A stretch of 64,000 nucleotides of DNA from Nocardia asteroides (GTDB lineage: Bacteria > Actinomycetota > Actinomycetes > Mycobacteriales > Mycobacteriaceae). A program made the translations under genes and the position numbers. The notes beneath the pieces are model-generated. The model did no database searches. It was not told where the DNA came from and saw only the letters and a list, made by a program, of their open reading frames with translations. Location: NCBI GenBank assembly GCA_019930625.1, contig CP082844.1:6510001-6574000 (forward strand). Direction: 5' to 3'. Positions 1-7,790 of this stretch are shown here, in pieces. Position 1 is the stretch's first letter, and each line of letters starts with the position of its first letter.

Positions 1-1359
1 TCCACCGGGCAGGCCGACCTCGCGCTCGAGTTCGATCGGCGTCTTCGCCTCGAAGCAGGGCGCGCCGTCGGCATCCGTCGCCAAGCAGTCCGCGATCGGC
101 TCGGCCAGCACCGAATCCAATTGCGCCAGCGTGGCTTCCACGATCTGGTTCTTCGCCGCCTCGTGATCGGCGGCGAAGAGCTTCCCGCGAGCGTGCAGCC
201 CGAACAGCGTGAGGGTGTGCGCGCCACCCGCGGCCAGTTCGGGCGCCAGGATCGTCGGGTCGGTCAAGGTATGGCAATAGATTTCGGCGGGCGGCGCGGA
301 CGGGATACGGCCGATCGCGGCCTCGCCGTAGGCACGGTCGAGCTGAGCGTAGGACTCGCCGATGTGAAAGGTCCCGGCGAATGCCGCGCGCGGATCGACC
401 TCGGCGTCGCGCAACCGCGGAAGACGGCGCAGCAGCATGTTCATCTTCAGCTGCGCGCCTTCGGGTTTCGGCGGCAGTGTGTCACCGAGCAGTCCGGCGA
501 GTGTGTACGGCGCGACGTTCGCCAGCACGTGACGCGCGCCGACCTTTCCGTCCGGATAGCCGACCTCCGCTGTGCGGCCGTCGGTTTCGATGCTCGTCAC
601 TTCGCAGCCGGTGACGATCTCCGCGCCTGCCGCACGCGCGGCCTCGGCCAGCGCGTCGGTCAGCGCGCCCATGCCGCCGACCGGCACGTCCCAGTCGCCG
701 GTTCCCCCACCGATCACGTGATAGAGGAAGCAGCGGTTCTGCCGCAGCGACGGATCGTGGGCATGGGTGAATGTGCCGATCAACGCGTCGGTGAGCACCA
801 CCCCGCGCACGACGTCGTCGTCGAAGGTCGACTCGATCGTCTCGCCCAGCGGCCGCTCGAACAGCGCCTCCCAGGTGGCCGCGTCGTCCACGATGTGCCG
901 CAGCGCCTCCTTGGACGGAAGCGGCCGGGTCAGCGTCGGGAAGACCCGCCGGGCCAACTGCCCCGTGGACTCGTAGAACCGCCGCCACGCGGCGAACTCT
1001 CGATCCGACCCGGTCAGCCGGGCGAAACTCGCCGCCGTCCGCGCCTGCGCCGACGAGACCAGCAGACCCCCGTCACCGACCGGCGTGTAGGACGAGACCG
1101 ACCGCCGCCGCGTCTCGAACCGCAAGCCCAGATCCTGGACGATCGCCCGGGGCAGCAGACTCACCAGATACGAATACCGTGACAGCCGCGCGTCGACGCC
1201 CGCGAACACCCGCGCCGACACCGCGGCGCCACCCGTGTGCGCCTGCCGTTCCAGCACAAGCACCGACCGCCCGGCCCGTGCCGAGTACGCGGCGGCCACC
1301 AAACCGTTGTGCCCGCCGCCGACGATCACGACATCGTAGAAGGAGCGCGTCGGCGTCAT
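1..1359 (-). CDS. FAD-dependent oxidoreductase, phytoene dehydrogenase/PYROXD2-like (C-terminus off the window)
   Basis: The frame is open from an ATG at 1359 to base 1, so 453 codons are visible and the C-terminus lies beyond the left edge. The N-terminus reads MTPTRSFYDVVIVGGGHNG, a Rossmann FAD-binding GxGxxG-type loop followed by an acidic strand end (LVLE). Residues near 190-215 (FTHAHDPSLRQNRCFLYH, then GGGTGDWDVPVGGMG) are typical of the PYROXD2/CrtI-like family of roughly 520 residues, so about 70 residues are missing. Members are flavoprotein dehydrogenases or isomerases, and the substrate cannot be read from sequence. No strong ribosome binding site precedes the ATG. It stands alone, with gene debris upstream. 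Confidence 0.85.
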   Translation of the reverse strand, partial: MTPTRSFYDVVIVGGGHNGLVAAAYSARAGRSVLVLERQAHTGGAAVSARVFAGVDARLSRYSYLVSLLPRAIVQDLGLRFETRRRSVSSYTPVGDGGLLVSSAQARTAASFARLTGSDREFAAWRRFYESTGQLARRVFPTLTRPLPSKEALRHIVDDAATWEALFERPLGETIESTFDDDVVRGVVLTDALIGTFTHAHDPSLRQNRCFLYHVIGGGTGDWDVPVGGMGALTDALAEAARAAGAEIVTGCEVTSIETDGRTAEVGYPDGKVGARHVLANVAPYTLAGLLGDTLPPKPEGAQLKMNMLLRRLPRLRDAEVDPRAAFAGTFHIGESYAQLDRAYGEAAIGRIPSAPPAEIYCHTLTDPTILAPELAAGGAHTLTLFGLHARGKLFAADHEAAKNQIVEATLAQLDSVLAEPIADCLATDADGAPCFEAKTPIELEREVGLPGG

Positions 1360-1435
1360 CCGTTCTCGATAGCACGAATCGGCGCCGAACGACAGCATCC
1401 CGGCCGACGACAATCGGAAGCGGGAGCGCCCCGCG

Positions 1436-1603
1436 AAGACAAAGCCGCGGTGGGAAACCCTCTCGCCGTTCACCGCCATCTATCAGCGATTGCGGTACGA
1501 CGCCGGGTGGACGACCCATGCGCTCGACAGCGGGCACAACCTGATGCGAGACGCTCCCGAAGATCTGCTGCGGATACTGCTCGACGTCGCCCGACCGCGC
1601 TGA
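1436..1603 (+). pseudogene. C-terminal remnant of an alpha/beta hydrolase
   Basis: The plus frame ending at TGA 1601-1603 reads KTKPRWETLSPFTAIYQ and then, after a few residues, THALDSGHNLMRDAPEDLL. A W-x-x-x-x-LDSGH block followed by an acidic helix is the usual end of an alpha/beta hydrolase, with the catalytic His inside SGH. No nucleophile elbow, lid or start codon lies upstream, because the oxidoreductase start of the opposite strand is there. I infer a decayed 3' fragment and cannot name the parent family. Confidence 0.45.
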
Positions 1604-1696
1604 GCCCGGCCGCCCGGAACGCCGAAGACCCCGCCCGGCGGTGATCGGACGGGGTCGGGTGTCCCCCAACGAACGTTTCGTCGGGGTCGCCAATAT

Positions 1697-1830
1697 CTAC
1701 TTCGCCGGGACACAGCCGACGGCCGCGCCGCCCGATGCCGCCGACCAGGGTGCCGATGGTGGCGCCGACGGTGATGGCGCTGGTCATGCGGGAACAGCCG
1801 GGTCGTACTCGGTCCTCCACGGCGCCAGAG
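1697..1830 (-). pseudogene. Frameshifted remnant of the secreted glycine-zipper protein family found intact at 47352-48041
   Basis: On the minus strand this stretch carries APWRTEYD, then in another frame AITVGATIGTLVGGIG, then after one extra G the run GGAAVGCV followed by PAK and a stop. The intact protein at 47352-48041 contains APWKTEYD, STISMGATIGTLVGGIG, GGAAVGCV and also ends PAK, so the nucleotide match is clear. At least two frame changes separate the blocks and no signal peptide or start is present. It is a decayed paralogue, with most of the C-terminal glycine-zipper repeat deleted. Confidence 0.6.
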
Positions 1831-2188
1831 CCGCACCTGCAAATTCACCATTCCGCGCCCAAGGCGGGGCGTTCACCATCTGCGTGGCGCGCACCGGCGA
1901 CTGCATCACGATGTTCGCGCTCACGGCGGCCGGCAGCTGCTGATCGCGCTGCTGGCTTCGTGCACGGTCGCGATGTACGCCTTCCCGTTCCAGAAGCTGC
2001 TGTACCTACGTGCTGACGATGGGCGTCTGCGCGTCCTCCGGCGGGATTTCCACGCGAATCATCGGCACGATCCGGCGAATATCGAGCACTGTCCGATCGG
2101 TCTCGCCACAATGCCGCTGCGACCCACAGTCGACTCGTCCCCGATATCCAAGAGTCGAACATGGCCGCATCGACCACGAAGCCCCGGA
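1831..2188. other. Intergenic stretch without a recognisable gene
   Basis: Between the glycine-zipper remnant and the DUF3237 gene I see no frame with recognisable protein content on either strand. A short hydrophobic run on the plus strand near 1940-2005 (LLIALLASCTVAMYAF) has no credible start or neighbours. It may be further gene debris. Confidence 0.4.
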
Positions 2189-2665
2189 TCAAAGGACCTC
2201 GAAAACGCGATAGGCGATGCCGCCCTCGACTGGATATCCCGAGCCCACGCACACGAGGTCGTTGACCCACAGATAATTTCGCGCACCGGTTTCGAACACC
2301 GGCGTGGTGCGGAAGTAATAGCGCTCCGGATCGACGAGATGCCGCGTGGCCGGATTCCCGATCTCGGCCCGCACTTCCTCCGGCATGGCCCACCGCCCGC
2401 CATAGGTCATCTGCAGCAGGGCGCCGTCGTCGGTCCGCAGGGTGAGCCGGACATCGAGCATCATGCTCCCGTCTTGCCGGAACAGCGCCCAATCACCTCC
2501 GCCCGGTTCCACCGCGCCGCGCAGCTTCTGCCCCTCGAACGACCCACCGGCCGCTCCGAACAGCACCCGCCCGTTCCCGATGGGCAGGGGCGGCGCCAGA
2601 TCCACCACGACATCGAACAGTGGCCGGGTCTCGATTCCGGCGACGTCCTTGACCCGTGCGTCCAC
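2189..2665 (-). CDS. DUF3237 (UPF0311) domain protein
   Basis: 158 residues from a GTG at 2665, with GGAGGGAG eight bases upstream; that sequence overlaps the last codons of the preceding SnoaL-like gene, so the two are one transcription unit. The whole length matches the DUF3237 beta-barrel family: PLFDVVVDLAPPLPIGNGRV near the N-terminus, GGDWALFRQDGSMMLDVRL in the middle, and YFRTTPVFETGARNYLWVN near the end. The biochemical role of DUF3237 is not established; members occur with small catabolic or polyketide-cyclase-like proteins, as here. It is soluble with no signal peptide. Confidence 0.85.
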   Translation of the reverse strand: MDARVKDVAGIETRPLFDVVVDLAPPLPIGNGRVLFGAAGGSFEGQKLRGAVEPGGGDWALFRQDGSMMLDVRLTLRTDDGALLQMTYGGRWAMPEEVRAEIGNPATRHLVDPERYYFRTTPVFETGARNYLWVNDLVCVGSGYPVEGGIAYRVFEVL

Positions 2666-2668
2666 GAT

Positions 2669-3115
2669 TCATCTCCCTCCGAACAGCTTCCGCCGTACCG
2701 CGTCGGTGGAGACGCCCGACTGGGCGCACAGCTCCGCCAAATCGATGTGGAAGTACTCTTCCGCGATCAGCCGGTCCGCGAACGCGAAGCGGAGGAACAC
2801 CGGCAGCTCGGCGCGCCGGCCGTTCGGCTCGACTCCGAACCGGTTGTGCGCCATGGTCATTCGCGCCGTGCCCCAGCACACCAGCGTCTCTCCGTCCGCC
2901 GCGCGTCCGCCCAGTTCGATGTCATAGTCCGGGAACGAGGCGAAGAAGGTTTGCAGTGCGACCTCGTTGTCCCTCAGTCCGCGCGCCACCGTCCCGAAGG
3001 CGGGCGCCTCCAAGATCATCTCCGGATGCATGAGGCGCAATGCCGCCGGCACGTCCTGTCGACTCTTGACCATGGCGAGCTCTGTCGCCAGGGCCATCAT
3101 CCCGACACTATCCAT
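2669..3115 (-). CDS. SnoaL-like / NTF2-fold protein
   Basis: 148 residues from ATG 3115 (MDSVGMMALATELAMVKSRQ). An upstream in-frame ATG at 3163 would add 16 unlike residues and run through a promoter-like palindrome, so the shorter start is preferred. The sequence has the SnoaL layout: an N-terminal helix, HPEMILEAPAFGTVARG, a strand with SFPDYDIELGGRAADGETLV, and AEEYFHIDLAELCAQSGV at the end. SnoaL-fold proteins include polyketide cyclases, hydrolases and ligand-binding proteins, and the substrate is unknown. It is followed after three bases by the DUF3237 gene. Confidence 0.8.
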   Translation of the reverse strand: MDSVGMMALATELAMVKSRQDVPAALRLMHPEMILEAPAFGTVARGLRDNEVALQTFFASFPDYDIELGGRAADGETLVCWGTARMTMAHNRFGVEPNGRRAELPVFLRFAFADRLIAEEYFHIDLAELCAQSGVSTDAVRRKLFGGR

Positions 3116-3117
3116 AA

Positions 3118-3154
3118 TGCAACCATACGGTCGACCGCATTTTTTGTCTAGACC
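3118..3154 (-). promoter_or_regulatory. Promoter with a palindromic operator in the spacer, probably giving a leaderless transcript
   Basis: Read on the minus strand, TAGACA, a 17-base spacer and TATGGT form a plausible -35/-10 pair, and the -10 ends about six bases before ATG 3115, so the transcript is probably leaderless. The spacer contains a perfect 10-bp palindrome CGGTCGACCG at 3128-3137, extended by AT on both sides, which is where a TetR-type repressor would sit. No regulator gene is adjacent. Confidence 0.4.
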
Positions 3155-3253
3155 ATCGGTCATCGGTTGTCCAGCGCTCGGCTCCGGCGCGACACAACAG
3201 GTGCCGCCGTGGCGAGCTTCGACATGCGGCGCCGGGCCGAGGCGCTAGGTCAC

Positions 3254-4315
3254 CTAGTCGCTGACCTCGACCACACCGTTCTCGTATTCGGGCATGTGCC
3301 TGACCTTTTCGATCCACCCGACCGGCAACGGTTCGGTGAAATGCCAGGGCACCCGCAATCCGGTGAACTCGCCGGGCCAAGCCGCGCCGGTGATCTTGCC
3401 GTGCGTGCGAATCTCGACCAACCGAGCGAGCGCGCCGTCCACGGCCTTCTCGCTGATTTTGCTGTCGAGCAGGGCCGCGCGCAGCCGATCGAGATCGACC
3501 GCTCTCACCTGTGCCATGACCTCCTCGCTCAATTCGACGTCGAGGAATTGTTTGACGAAGCCGGAGCGAATACCGATCCGTGGATCCGGCGACTCGGGAA
3601 ACGACAGCTGATGGTCGATGGCAACGATCTCGCCGTGCCGCCCGGTGCGGTAGTTTCCGAGATGGCGGTCGGTATTGCCGATGACGTAATCCAGCACCGC
3701 CATCTGTTCGCATTGCACCCGCGGATACCCGGTGATCAGGTGGCGCAGCCCGGCTTTGATTTCGAGCGTGGCCCGTTGTTCCGGAGACAGATCCTCGACC
3801 AGCGTGACCGGGTGCGCCGGGCCGGAGTGCACCCAGATCTGGTTCGAGCCGAGGCCATACGGGCCGTCGGCGACCGTTGTGGGCGGGACCCGACCGAATC
3901 CGAGAGCTTCGTCGACGCGGTAGGCGGCCTGCTCGCGGTAGGCGAGGTGTCCTGCCCCGAAGGGAATGCCGTACCGCAACGGTATGGGGGCATTCCCGTC
4001 CGACATGTCTTCCAGGTATCCCGGCTTGTACACCGAAAAACCTCCGCCGGGAGACCTGGCGCGGTACGTCCAGCCGATGCCTTTGCCCAATCGTACGAGC
4101 GGGTCGCTCACCCTGCGCATTGCCAACTCGGCCGCGCTCGGCTCGAATCGGACGTACCCGCGCTGATCGAGGTGCTGGAAGGATTCGACGATATCCGCCA
4201 AGGGCCGGACGAATCCCCATCGGTATCCTTCGGCCACACCGCCGCACAACTCTCGGCACGCCTCGACCGATCTGGATCGCAGTGTGTCGATCAGGCCGCG
4301 AAACTGATTGCCCAT
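3254..4315 (-). CDS. PI3/PI4-kinase-like fold protein
   Basis: Taken from ATG 4315 (MGNQFRGLIDTLRSRS), which has AAAGGTG just upstream, giving 353 residues. The frame is open further upstream, but that part encodes a broken YunG-like gene. Kinase features are GWTYRARSPGGGFSVYKPGY (nucleotide-binding strand with a candidate lysine), an HLAYREQAAYRVDEALGFG helix, the catalytic-type motif IGNTDRHLGNYR and the metal-type motif EIVAIDHQLSFP. The family is annotated as phosphatidylinositol 3-/4-kinase-like or HipA-like in actinobacteria; its substrate may be a protein rather than a lipid. The DRHLGN and AIDH motifs suggest that the catalytic residues are intact. Confidence 0.7.
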   Translation of the reverse strand: MGNQFRGLIDTLRSRSVEACRELCGGVAEGYRWGFVRPLADIVESFQHLDQRGYVRFEPSAAELAMRRVSDPLVRLGKGIGWTYRARSPGGGFSVYKPGYLEDMSDGNAPIPLRYGIPFGAGHLAYREQAAYRVDEALGFGRVPPTTVADGPYGLGSNQIWVHSGPAHPVTLVEDLSPEQRATLEIKAGLRHLITGYPRVQCEQMAVLDYVIGNTDRHLGNYRTGRHGEIVAIDHQLSFPESPDPRIGIRSGFVKQFLDVELSEEVMAQVRAVDLDRLRAALLDSKISEKAVDGALARLVEIRTHGKITGAAWPGEFTGLRVPWHFTEPLPVGWIEKVRHMPEYENGVVEVSD

Positions 4316-4458
4316 CTCACCTTTCGTCGACCCGTGGTACCCACGGCTGCCCGCCGAGTGCACGGCCCGCACGATCGTTCCCGATGGTAATCGGCTCTGT
4401 CGATGTCGCGTGTGAACGCTTCGATAGCGGGTCTTGCCGCGATCAGACCGGAGGGGGA

Positions 4459-4742
4459 ACCCCCCGAGCTGACTGCGCACCCGCGCCCGCAGCATCAGGT
4501 ATTCCGCCCAGCGATGCCGTGTCGATCCCGGCAGCCGCTCCACGATCCGGCCGGCGGAGATCGCCTGACCGCGCCGGAACTCGCGGGTCACCGCTCGGTA
4601 GGCGGTTCTACCAGTGATATCCCTCGACTTCGGTGCGCCGAGAGGCTTCGCGAACAACGAGATCGCCACCGACGATGTCGTCGATGATCAACGCCGTGAT
4701 GTCGGCTGTGTGCGCGGCTAGGTCAGTGTTGTTCCGCCGCAT
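4459..4742 (-). pseudogene. Broken YunG-like gene (nonsense codon plus frameshift, N-terminus missing)
   Basis: From ATG 4742 the minus strand reads ITALIIDDIVGGDLVV and EVEGYHW, then TAG, then NRLPSGD. After a frame change it continues EFRRGQAISAGRIVERLPG and RHRWAEYLMLRARVRSQLG. This matches the YunG-like family pattern (CGVTALVV-type strand, GGxL, HYWNRLPDG, D-LTREQF, a proline-rich strand and a final YxLLRxRV helix). The conserved cysteine segment before ITAL is absent, there is an in-frame stop directly after the conserved W, and a frameshift follows. The broken 3' part runs in frame into the kinase-like gene, so an automatic call may over-extend that gene. Confidence 0.6.
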
Positions 4743-4884
4743 CGGGTTTGCGGCGCTCGCCGATCAGACTGCCGCCGAGCAGTATCCGCAGTGCTGCGTT
4801 GATCATCCAGAGTGCGAAGAAGATCACTCCGATCACCGCTGCGCTGGCGGTGGCCCAGGCCAAGGCGCCGGTTATCGCGCCCAC
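4723..4884 (-). CDS. Small single-span membrane protein
   Basis: From GTG 4884 the frame encodes 53 residues, starting 14 bases after the stop of the Ser/Thr kinase. It has one clear hydrophobic stretch (WATASAAVIGVIFFALWMIN) followed by LRILLGGSLIGERRKPDAA, a positively charged cytoplasmic-type tail. The composition is that of a real membrane segment and not of a shadow frame. It may be co-transcribed with the kinase. No family was recognised, and the start could instead be further upstream inside the kinase gene. Confidence 0.4.
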   Translation of the reverse strand: MGAITGALAWATASAAVIGVIFFALWMINAALRILLGGSLIGERRKPDAAEQH

Positions 4885-4898
4885 GGCCTGTTCAGGGC

Positions 4899-6905
4899 CT
4901 AGCCGAAGTAGCGGTGGAACCACTCCGTCAGGTCGGCTTCGCTCTTGGGCCCCTCGTCCGGATGATCGGCGCGCAGCGTGCAGAAATGCCCCGCGATCGC
5001 GAACTTGTGGTGCACCACGAACAGACAACTGGGCCCGAGTGCGGGATCGGTGTTCGGGTAGCAGAAGAAGCGGCCGAGGACGTCGCCGTCCTGCCGCCAC
5101 ACGTCGTCGCCCGGTTCGCCGCTACCGCACACATGACCCGAGAACTGTGCGCGATTGGCCTCGTACAGGTAGGTCGCGGATTCCTGGTCGGGTAAGCCGT
5201 AGAACTCCGCGGACGGAAAGCCGGCCTTCGTACCGCAGGCCAGCACCGCGTCCACCGGACCGGGCGGCGGATCGGCGTGGCGGCAGTTGGCCGGACCGAA
5301 ATCACCGGCCAGATGGTTGAGCACCGCACGGTCGGCCTGCGTGTAGTAGTCCGGATCCCGGCCCGTACCGGGGGTACGAAAGCCGAAGCCGCTGCGCGCG
5401 GCCACATAGTCGCGGTATTGCTGCTCGGCGGGCTCCCAGAGGTACAGCGCCGCCGCCAACGCCTGCTCGTCCGTGATCAGCAGTGCGGGCCGCGGCGCGG
5501 CGGGATCGTCCACCTTGCTGAGAAAACACGACTTGCGGCCGACTTCCGCGCCGTCGCGCAGCATGGGTCCGTCCTGCCCCGGCGGATCTCCCGGACAGTT
5601 GTGTCCTTGCAGGCTTGCCAGCAACGCCGAGGTGTAGCCGCGCAGTTGGTCGACATCGCCGAATCGCAGGAACCGCGCCGCGGGATCGCTCGCCGCGGGA
5701 TTCGCGGCACAGAACACGACCGCGACGGTGGGCGGATCGGCGTCCTCGTGCACGCAGTTGGCGCGCTTGTAGCCCGACGGGCCGACCAGCGACAGCAGTT
5801 CGACGTCCGGGCCGTTCGGGGCGCTCGCGTCGGGAACGGCGGTGCCGGTGTCCGGCCGGGTCAGCTCCCAGCCGAGGACGCCGAGGGTGGCGGCGAGCAG
5901 GACGACGCACAGCAGGGCGAAAACCCGGAGCACTCGGCGGCGGCGTGATCGCCGCCCGTCGTGCTCGCGACCCGGCGGCGTTCCGGTCGCCGCCGCACCC
6001 GCGACGGGCGAAGGACTCCCGTCCCCCGGTTCGGTCGGCCGTTCCGGAGAGTGGCCGGGGCCTGCGGCCTCCACTGTCGCCGCCTGGGCGGCCGCCCCGA
6101 GTTCACCCGCCGTGCCGTACCGCGCCTGCGGGTCTTTGGCCATGCCGCGCGCGACCACCGCGTCCAACCGGATGGGGAGATCGGGGCGACGGGAGTGCGG
6201 CCGGGGCGGCGGCTCGAACAGGTGCGCCGAGACGATCTGCGCCTCGGTGTCCTTCGGGTACGGCCGCGAACCGGTCAGGCACTCGTACAGCACGCAGGTG
6301 AGGGCGTAGATATCGGCGGCGGGGGTGACCGCGCGGGAGTGGAAGCGCTCCGGCGCCATGTAGTGGAACGATCCGATCGCCGAGCCGTCGCCGGTGAGAC
6401 TTTCGCCGGTGGCCGACTGGGCGATCCCGAAGTCGACCAGATAGGCGAACCCGTCGGGGGTGAGCAGGATGTTGTCCGGCTTGATGTCGCGGTGCACCAA
6501 GCCGTCGGCGTGCGCGGCGTCCAGTGCCGCCGCCACCTGCCGGACCATCGCGACCGTCCGCTCCGGCTCCAGCGGCCCCTGCTCGTTCAGCAGCGCGCGG
6601 AGGCTGGCGCCGCCGACCAGCCGCATGTCGATGAACAGCCGGCCGTCGATCTCGCCGTAGTCGTGGATCGGGATGATGTGCGGTTCCTGCAGCCGCGCCG
6701 CGACATGCGATTCGCGCCGGAACCGCTCCCGGAACACCGGGTCGTCGTGCAGGCGTTCGGGCAGCACCTTCAAGGCGATGGTGCGGTCCTTGACCGTGTC
6801 GTATGCCTCGAACACTTCCCCCATGCCGCCACGACCGATCAAACGATCCAGGCGATACGGCCCGAATCGCGAACCCACCTCGAGCGTCTGACCTCGCGTC
6901 GTCAT
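4899..6905 (-). CDS. Transmembrane serine/threonine protein kinase with a duplicated external sensor domain
   Basis: ATG 6905 follows GGAGGACG at good spacing, giving 668 residues; a longer frame to 7031 has no signal. Residues 17-280 are a Hanks-type kinase with glycine loop IGRGGMGEV (23-31), Lys46 in ALKVL, HRDIKPDN (138-145, Asp140), DFGIA (158-162) and an APE motif. A proline-rich juxtamembrane region leads to one membrane span near 330-350 (VFALLCVVLLAATLGVLGW). The outside part holds two diverged copies of a domain of about 130 residues, each with NC-x-H at its start and several cysteines, probably disulfide-bonded. This is the architecture of mycobacterial Pkn sensor kinases, but the ligand is unknown. 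Confidence 0.92.
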   Translation of the reverse strand: MTTRGQTLEVGSRFGPYRLDRLIGRGGMGEVFEAYDTVKDRTIALKVLPERLHDDPVFRERFRRESHVAARLQEPHIIPIHDYGEIDGRLFIDMRLVGGASLRALLNEQGPLEPERTVAMVRQVAAALDAAHADGLVHRDIKPDNILLTPDGFAYLVDFGIAQSATGESLTGDGSAIGSFHYMAPERFHSRAVTPAADIYALTCVLYECLTGSRPYPKDTEAQIVSAHLFEPPPRPHSRRPDLPIRLDAVVARGMAKDPQARYGTAGELGAAAQAATVEAAGPGHSPERPTEPGDGSPSPVAGAAATGTPPGREHDGRRSRRRRVLRVFALLCVVLLAATLGVLGWELTRPDTGTAVPDASAPNGPDVELLSLVGPSGYKRANCVHEDADPPTVAVVFCAANPAASDPAARFLRFGDVDQLRGYTSALLASLQGHNCPGDPPGQDGPMLRDGAEVGRKSCFLSKVDDPAAPRPALLITDEQALAAALYLWEPAEQQYRDYVAARSGFGFRTPGTGRDPDYYTQADRAVLNHLAGDFGPANCRHADPPPGPVDAVLACGTKAGFPSAEFYGLPDQESATYLYEANRAQFSGHVCGSGEPGDDVWRQDGDVLGRFFCYPNTDPALGPSCLFVVHHKFAIAGHFCTLRADHPDEGPKSEADLTEWFHRYFG

Positions 6906-7073
6906 CTCGTCGTCCTCCGTGACGGGGACCCGGAGGGTGTCCGGCGCGGACCGAGCCGAACGCCTTCCCGGGGCCATGGCCCGGGTTCTTGCGCTCAACT
7001 GTAGAGCGCCGCGGACCCGTTCGGCAGGCATATGGCGCAGCGGTGGCGCCGCCTGGCCCGAGGCGCACGCACC

Positions 7074-7679
7074 TTACCCGGCGCTGTCCGGTCGCATGGC
7101 TTTGAGAAAGATTTCGACGAGGGCGTCGGCGTATTCGGTGGTGAGCGGGCCGGAGCGGAGCAGCCAGCGTTGGTAAAGGGGCGCGTACAGCAGTTCGAGT
7201 GCCAGGTCGAGGTCGGCGCCGGCGGCGAGTTGCCCGGCTCGTTGCGCGCTGCGCAGCCGGTGCTTCTTGGCCTCGTCCAGGGGTCCGGCCAGTTTGGCGC
7301 GGTATTGGGCGGCCAGGGCGGGGTCGTTGATGATCTCGGTGTTGAGCGCGCGGATCGGGCCCTCGAAGGCAGGGTCGGCGAACTCGGCCACCGTCGCCCG
7401 CAGTACCACTTTGAGGTCGGCTTCCAGGTCGCCGGTGTCGGGCAGCGCCATGCTCTGCTCCGGGCCGCCTTCGCTGAGCGCCAGGAAGGCGTCCAGGACC
7501 ACCGCGCCCTTGGAGGGCCACCAGCGGTAGATCGTCTGTTTGCCCACACCGGCCTTGGCCGCGATGGCCTCGATGGAGAGCTTGGCGTATCCCATCTCGG
7601 AGACCAACTCTCGGGTCGCGGTGAGGATGGCCTGCCGGGAACGCTCGCTGCGACGGGCGGGATCGGGCTGTTTGACCAT
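7074..7679 (-). CDS. TetR/AcrR family repressor
   Basis: 201 residues from 7679. The N-terminal helix-turn-helix is plain: RQAILTATRELVSEMGYAKL, SIEAIAAKAGVGKQTIYRWW and PSKGAVVLDAFL. The C-terminal half is a TetR ligand domain (LALELLYAPLYQRWLLRSGP). The gene is divergent from the short-chain dehydrogenase at 7791, and two near-identical palindromes lie between them, so it very probably represses both itself and that gene. The inducer is unknown. Confidence 0.9.
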   Translation of the reverse strand: MVKQPDPARRSERSRQAILTATRELVSEMGYAKLSIEAIAAKAGVGKQTIYRWWPSKGAVVLDAFLALSEGGPEQSMALPDTGDLEADLKVVLRATVAEFADPAFEGPIRALNTEIINDPALAAQYRAKLAGPLDEAKKHRLRSAQRAGQLAAGADLDLALELLYAPLYQRWLLRSGPLTTEYADALVEIFLKAMRPDSAG

Positions 7680-7706
7680 GCCCGGATACTAACACGAATG
7701 CAAGAC

Positions 7707-7752
7707 GAGACGGACCGTCTTGACAGCGGACCACTCGAGACGTACCGTCTTG
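7707..7752. promoter_or_regulatory. Two tandem TetR-type operators
   Basis: GAGACGGACCGTCTTG at 7707-7722 and GAGACGTACCGTCTTG at 7737-7752 differ by one base and repeat at a 30-bp interval, about three helical turns. The core AGACGGaCCGTCT is a perfect odd palindrome in the first copy. They fill the divergent promoter between the TetR gene and the dehydrogenase. Confidence 0.6.
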
Positions 7753-7790
7753 TCTCGCCACAACAGACCAAGCAAGAGGAGGTGGAGCCC

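Noticed and set aside
121..1182. A 353-codon plus frame at the left end
   Set aside because: It is the complement of the FAD oxidoreductase, which has clear motifs on the minus strand.
6103..7761. A 552-codon minus frame over the kinase and TetR genes
   Set aside because: Arginine/glycine-rich shadow of the kinase frame; no family features.
7032..7790. Long plus-strand extension of the SDR gene upstream of 7791
   Set aside because: It is the complement of the TetR gene and its operators; the SDR ribosome site is directly before 7791.
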